The notes beneath the pieces are model-generated. The model saw only the letters and a list, made by a program, of their open reading frames with translations, was not told the origin of the DNA and made no database searches. Positions 37,876 through 39,839 of a DNA stretch of 39,839 nucleotides are shown in pieces. Made by a program: the position numbers and the translations under genes. Each line of letters begins with the position of its first letter. Positions within the stretch are counted from its first letter, which is position 1. The stretch is from Verrucomicrobia bacterium UBA1629. GTDB lineage: Bacteria; Verrucomicrobiota; Kiritimatiellia; RFP12; UBA1067. The DNA is taken from NCBI GenBank assembly GCA_002321305.1, contig DCMF01000135.1, positions 40,953 through 80,791 on the forward strand. The letters are read 5' to 3'.

Positions 37876-39839
37876 TCACTTGACAATCAGGCAGAGGCCC
37901 GTCCGCCCGAACCGAAACGCGCCATTCTTCCAGCGGATCCGCTCGTCCGTCTCCACGCCGTCCACCACAAGCTGCCAACGGGAGAAGTCAAGCCCACCCA
38001 CGACAGCCTTCCAGCCAAATGACGGACGGCACGTCTTGAGGTCCGCCCCTTCGGGGAGGTTGTTCAGGTAAAGGACGCCCGTTTCCGCGAGGCGCGCCCC
38101 GCGTACCTCTCCGCCGCCGTTGACGGCATCCAGCGTCAGCGCCTCGACGACCTGTCCGCCCGTCACGTTCGTGAAGTCCAGCACGGCGCCCTTGTTGACC
38201 TCGATCTTCATGGACGACGGCAGTCCCGTCGCACCCGGCGCCGCGAACGCCGGATTGGCGGACTTGTCCGCAAGCGTGAAGGCCATGGGAACGGCGACTT
38301 CCGAGCCGACCGCCACGTTGCCGCTTCCGCCGGCCCAGACGCCCGCCCAGTTTCCGAGCGCGTAGTCCGTCCGTGCGTCAAGCGCCACCCACGTCTCGCC
38401 GTCGTCGGCGCTGCCGAAGAGCGTCCAGGACGACGGATAGCCGTTGCCGTAGGTTCCCGCCCAGTTGTAGCCGACAATGCCCGGCGATGATTCCGGCAGA
38501 CGCACGTAGAACGCAACCGCGTTCGTCTCGGCGAGCGTCGGCGAGGAGATGCCCATCATCGAATCCTTCTTGTCGTCAAACAATTCGGCAACCGACCAAT
38601 ACCAGGGCGAATACTTGTAGCCGGCCGGCACGGTCGCGCACCCAGCGGGCAGATCCGCGAGCGCCGTTCCCGGATCCTTCGCCGTGATGCCCACGCCGAC
38701 GCGCAGGCCGTCCTTGTCGAGGAACGCGAACTCGCCAATCCCCCACGCGGTAGACTTGGAGCCCTTGTGCGCCGTCCCCTCGAACTTGTAGAGCGGCACC
38801 GAATAGCCGGAACCCGAAAAGAGAAGCGTCCCTTCGGCGACGTGGATGTCGTCCGCAAGCCCCGCCGGGTTCTCCAGCGTCAACGCACCCGCACCCGTCT
38901 TCTCGAACCGCGTGCCGCGGACGCCGCCGGCGGAACGGACGTTGGTGTCGGCGGAAACCGCGACCGTGAGCCGTCCGCCGTCTTCCGTCACGAGATTCCC
39001 GACGACGGACGAGTCGCCCGACACGGTCGCCGTCGCGCCGACGATGCGGAGGGTCGCACCTTCCGCAACGGACAGCGACGCGGCATCCAGCGCGGCCTCG
39101 ACCTTCAGTTCGCCTTCCGAAACGGCCAGCGTCCCGACCGTCGTCGCCGCCACGCGCGTCACGCCCGAACCGGTCTTCTCCACGACGACCGGGGACTTGA
39201 ACGTTCCCGAGAGGGACGTCTCCTGTTCCGAATCGCCGACCAGCAGTTTGGCGCCCTCGCCGCCCGTCACATAGCACGTCTTGTCCATCGTGAGACCGGC
39301 GACCTTCACTTCGCCCTTGACCTTGATCTGGTGGAACCAGCCGACGACGTGCACGGCCGCCCCGCCCCACGTGATGGCACTGTTCAGGAGTGTGTACTGT
39401 CCCGCATCCGCCTGATTCCAGTTCCCCTGCAACCCGACCTTGGCGAACCCGCTGAACGCGAGCGAGCCGCCGTCGGCAACCAGCGCACGCGGCGCATAGT
39501 GCGTGTACAGGCTTACGGAACTCGTGGAATCCCCCTGGCTTTCGACCCGAATCCGTCCCTCAAAGAACGGAGAACCCCAATACTGCGCCTCGCCGCCGAA
39601 ACAGGCCGAATCGTCCGCCGTGACGAGCGCCGTCCCCGTCGCGTGCCGGTTCGCGATCGTTCCGCCGGACGTCCGCCCCTTGCCCAACGACAGGACCGGG
39701 ATGAGACCTTCCTCATTCGTCGCAGCATTCGCCGAGACTTCCATCGTCTGATAGGCAAAACTAAAGTTTTGCCCCCCCCCTACGGACGGCCCGGTCAGAC
39801 GGCCCGTGCCGCCGTTCGCGCCGACCGTGATCTTCGTCG
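37876..39839 (-). CDS. Large surface protein with autotransporter-associated beta-strand repeats, 5' end cut by window
   Basis: The frame is open from the window end through about 654 codons. Repeats of the autotransporter-associated beta-strand type are visible: TRFEKTGAGALTLENPAG then DDIHVAEGTLLFSG, and TLAVSEGELKVEA then SLSVAEGATLRIVG. A discoidin-like segment (VAFYVRLPESSPGIVGYNWA) and a C-terminal beta domain ending in FRFGRTGLCLIVK follow. No classical autotransporter barrel is present, so surface attachment is unclear; the hydrophobic end could be a sorting signal. The first ATG in the window (39744) is probably not the true start since the frame continues upstream. A G9 tract lies in the coding sequence near 39775. 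It precedes the lipoprotein gene in one transcript. Confidence 0.75.
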   Translation of the reverse strand, partial: TKITVGANGGTGRLTGPSVGGGQNFSFAYQTMEVSANAATNEEGLIPVLSLGKGRTSGGTIANRHATGTALVTADDSACFGGEAQYWGSPFFEGRIRVESQGDSTSSVSLYTHYAPRALVADGGSLAFSGFAKVGLQGNWNQADAGQYTLLNSAITWGGAAVHVVGWFHQIKVKGEVKVAGLTMDKTCYVTGGEGAKLLVGDSEQETSLSGTFKSPVVVEKTGSGVTRVAATTVGTLAVSEGELKVEAALDAASLSVAEGATLRIVGATATVSGDSSVVGNLVTEDGGRLTVAVSADTNVRSAGGVRGTRFEKTGAGALTLENPAGLADDIHVAEGTLLFSGSGYSVPLYKFEGTAHKGSKSTAWGIGEFAFLDKDGLRVGVGITAKDPGTALADLPAGCATVPAGYKYSPWYWSVAELFDDKKDSMMGISSPTLAETNAVAFYVRLPESSPGIVGYNWAGTYGNGYPSSWTLFGSADDGETWVALDARTDYALGNWAGVWAGGSGNVAVGSEVAVPMAFTLADKSANPAFAAPGATGLPSSMKIEVNKGAVLDFTNVTGGQVVEALTLDAVNGGGEVRGARLAETGVLYLNNLPEGADLKTCRPSFGWKAVVGGLDFSRWQLVVDGVETDERIRWKNGAFRFGRTGLCLIVK
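39754..39780 (-). repeat. G9 homopolymer with adjacent hairpin inside the surface-protein gene
   Basis: Coding-strand G9 (39780-39772) codes Gly-Gly-Gly and runs into GGCAAAACT-TT-AGTTTTGCC (39773-39754), a 9-bp-arm palindrome. A length change of one base would shift the frame. Confidence 0.8.

Overview
The window is GC-rich (roughly 60-65 % by eye) and gene-dense. Almost everything runs on the minus strand; the exceptions are htpX-ispA-nucleotidase (26.9-29.3 kb) and one small membrane protein (32 kb). The gene content suggests a Gram-negative bacterium of the PVC group, most likely Kiritimatiellota/Verrucomicrobiota. Supporting features are a secretin with GspL/GspM-like partners, a four-helix-bundle 'suffix' protein, autotransporter-type beta-strand repeats, Tat-exported sugar enzymes, a DUF2723-like TPR protein and the long-propeptide PurF type. 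This placement is inferred from content; no rRNA is present to prove it.

Layout from left to right. 1-4.8 kb: a cut-off metallo-beta-lactamase-fold hydrolase, a sugar-porter MFS transporter, rfbC, a short miaA and a tryptophan-rich repeat protein. 4.8-13.3 kb: a large membrane TPR protein, metY, a small membrane protein, an orphan YejB-type permease and a fused secDF. 13.3-20.1 kb: an Ala/Glu-rich coiled-coil protein, a four-helix-bundle/zinc-finger gene between two long 9-mer repeat blocks, and a GspL-GspM-GspD secretion set. 20.2-26.8 kb: map-adk, thrS, purF and fucP. 26.9-31.7 kb: htpX-ispA-nucleotidase facing gph-queH-murI, with a HipB-like regulator and an apparent hipA stub in front of murI. 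32-33.8 kb: a one-TM protein and a CtkA/HipA-type kinase module. 33.9-39.8 kb: a probable carbohydrate locus with a surface beta-repeat protein (cut by the window end), a lipoprotein, a Gfo/Idh/MocA oxidoreductase and a TIM-barrel isomerase.

The most unusual signal is a class of short degenerate tandem 'word' arrays with 7-, 8- or 9-bp units. One 9-mer family (consensus CAAACCTCC) lies in frame inside three unrelated conserved genes: the hydrolase at position 1, ispA and murI. It is read in three different reading frames, so it appears to spread or expand as DNA rather than as a protein domain. A 7-mer array sits in frame in the tryptophan-rich protein. A second 9-mer family forms two blocks of about 165-190 bp, each an imperfect inverted repeat, which share an exact 36-bp direct repeat and flank the four-helix-bundle gene; one block supplies that gene's start codon. 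Other arrays begin exactly at stop codons.

Other points of note: ten genes have an extended -10 box (TGNTATAAT type) only 6-12 nt before the start codon, implying leaderless or near-leaderless mRNAs. The secretin gene has an AT-richer block covering its secretin domain, a sign of recombination. ThrRS lacks the TGS domain. A G9 tract next to a hairpin lies in the surface-protein gene. No tRNA, rRNA, CRISPR array, transposase or reverse transcriptase was seen, and no gene-free stretch exceeds 300 bases.
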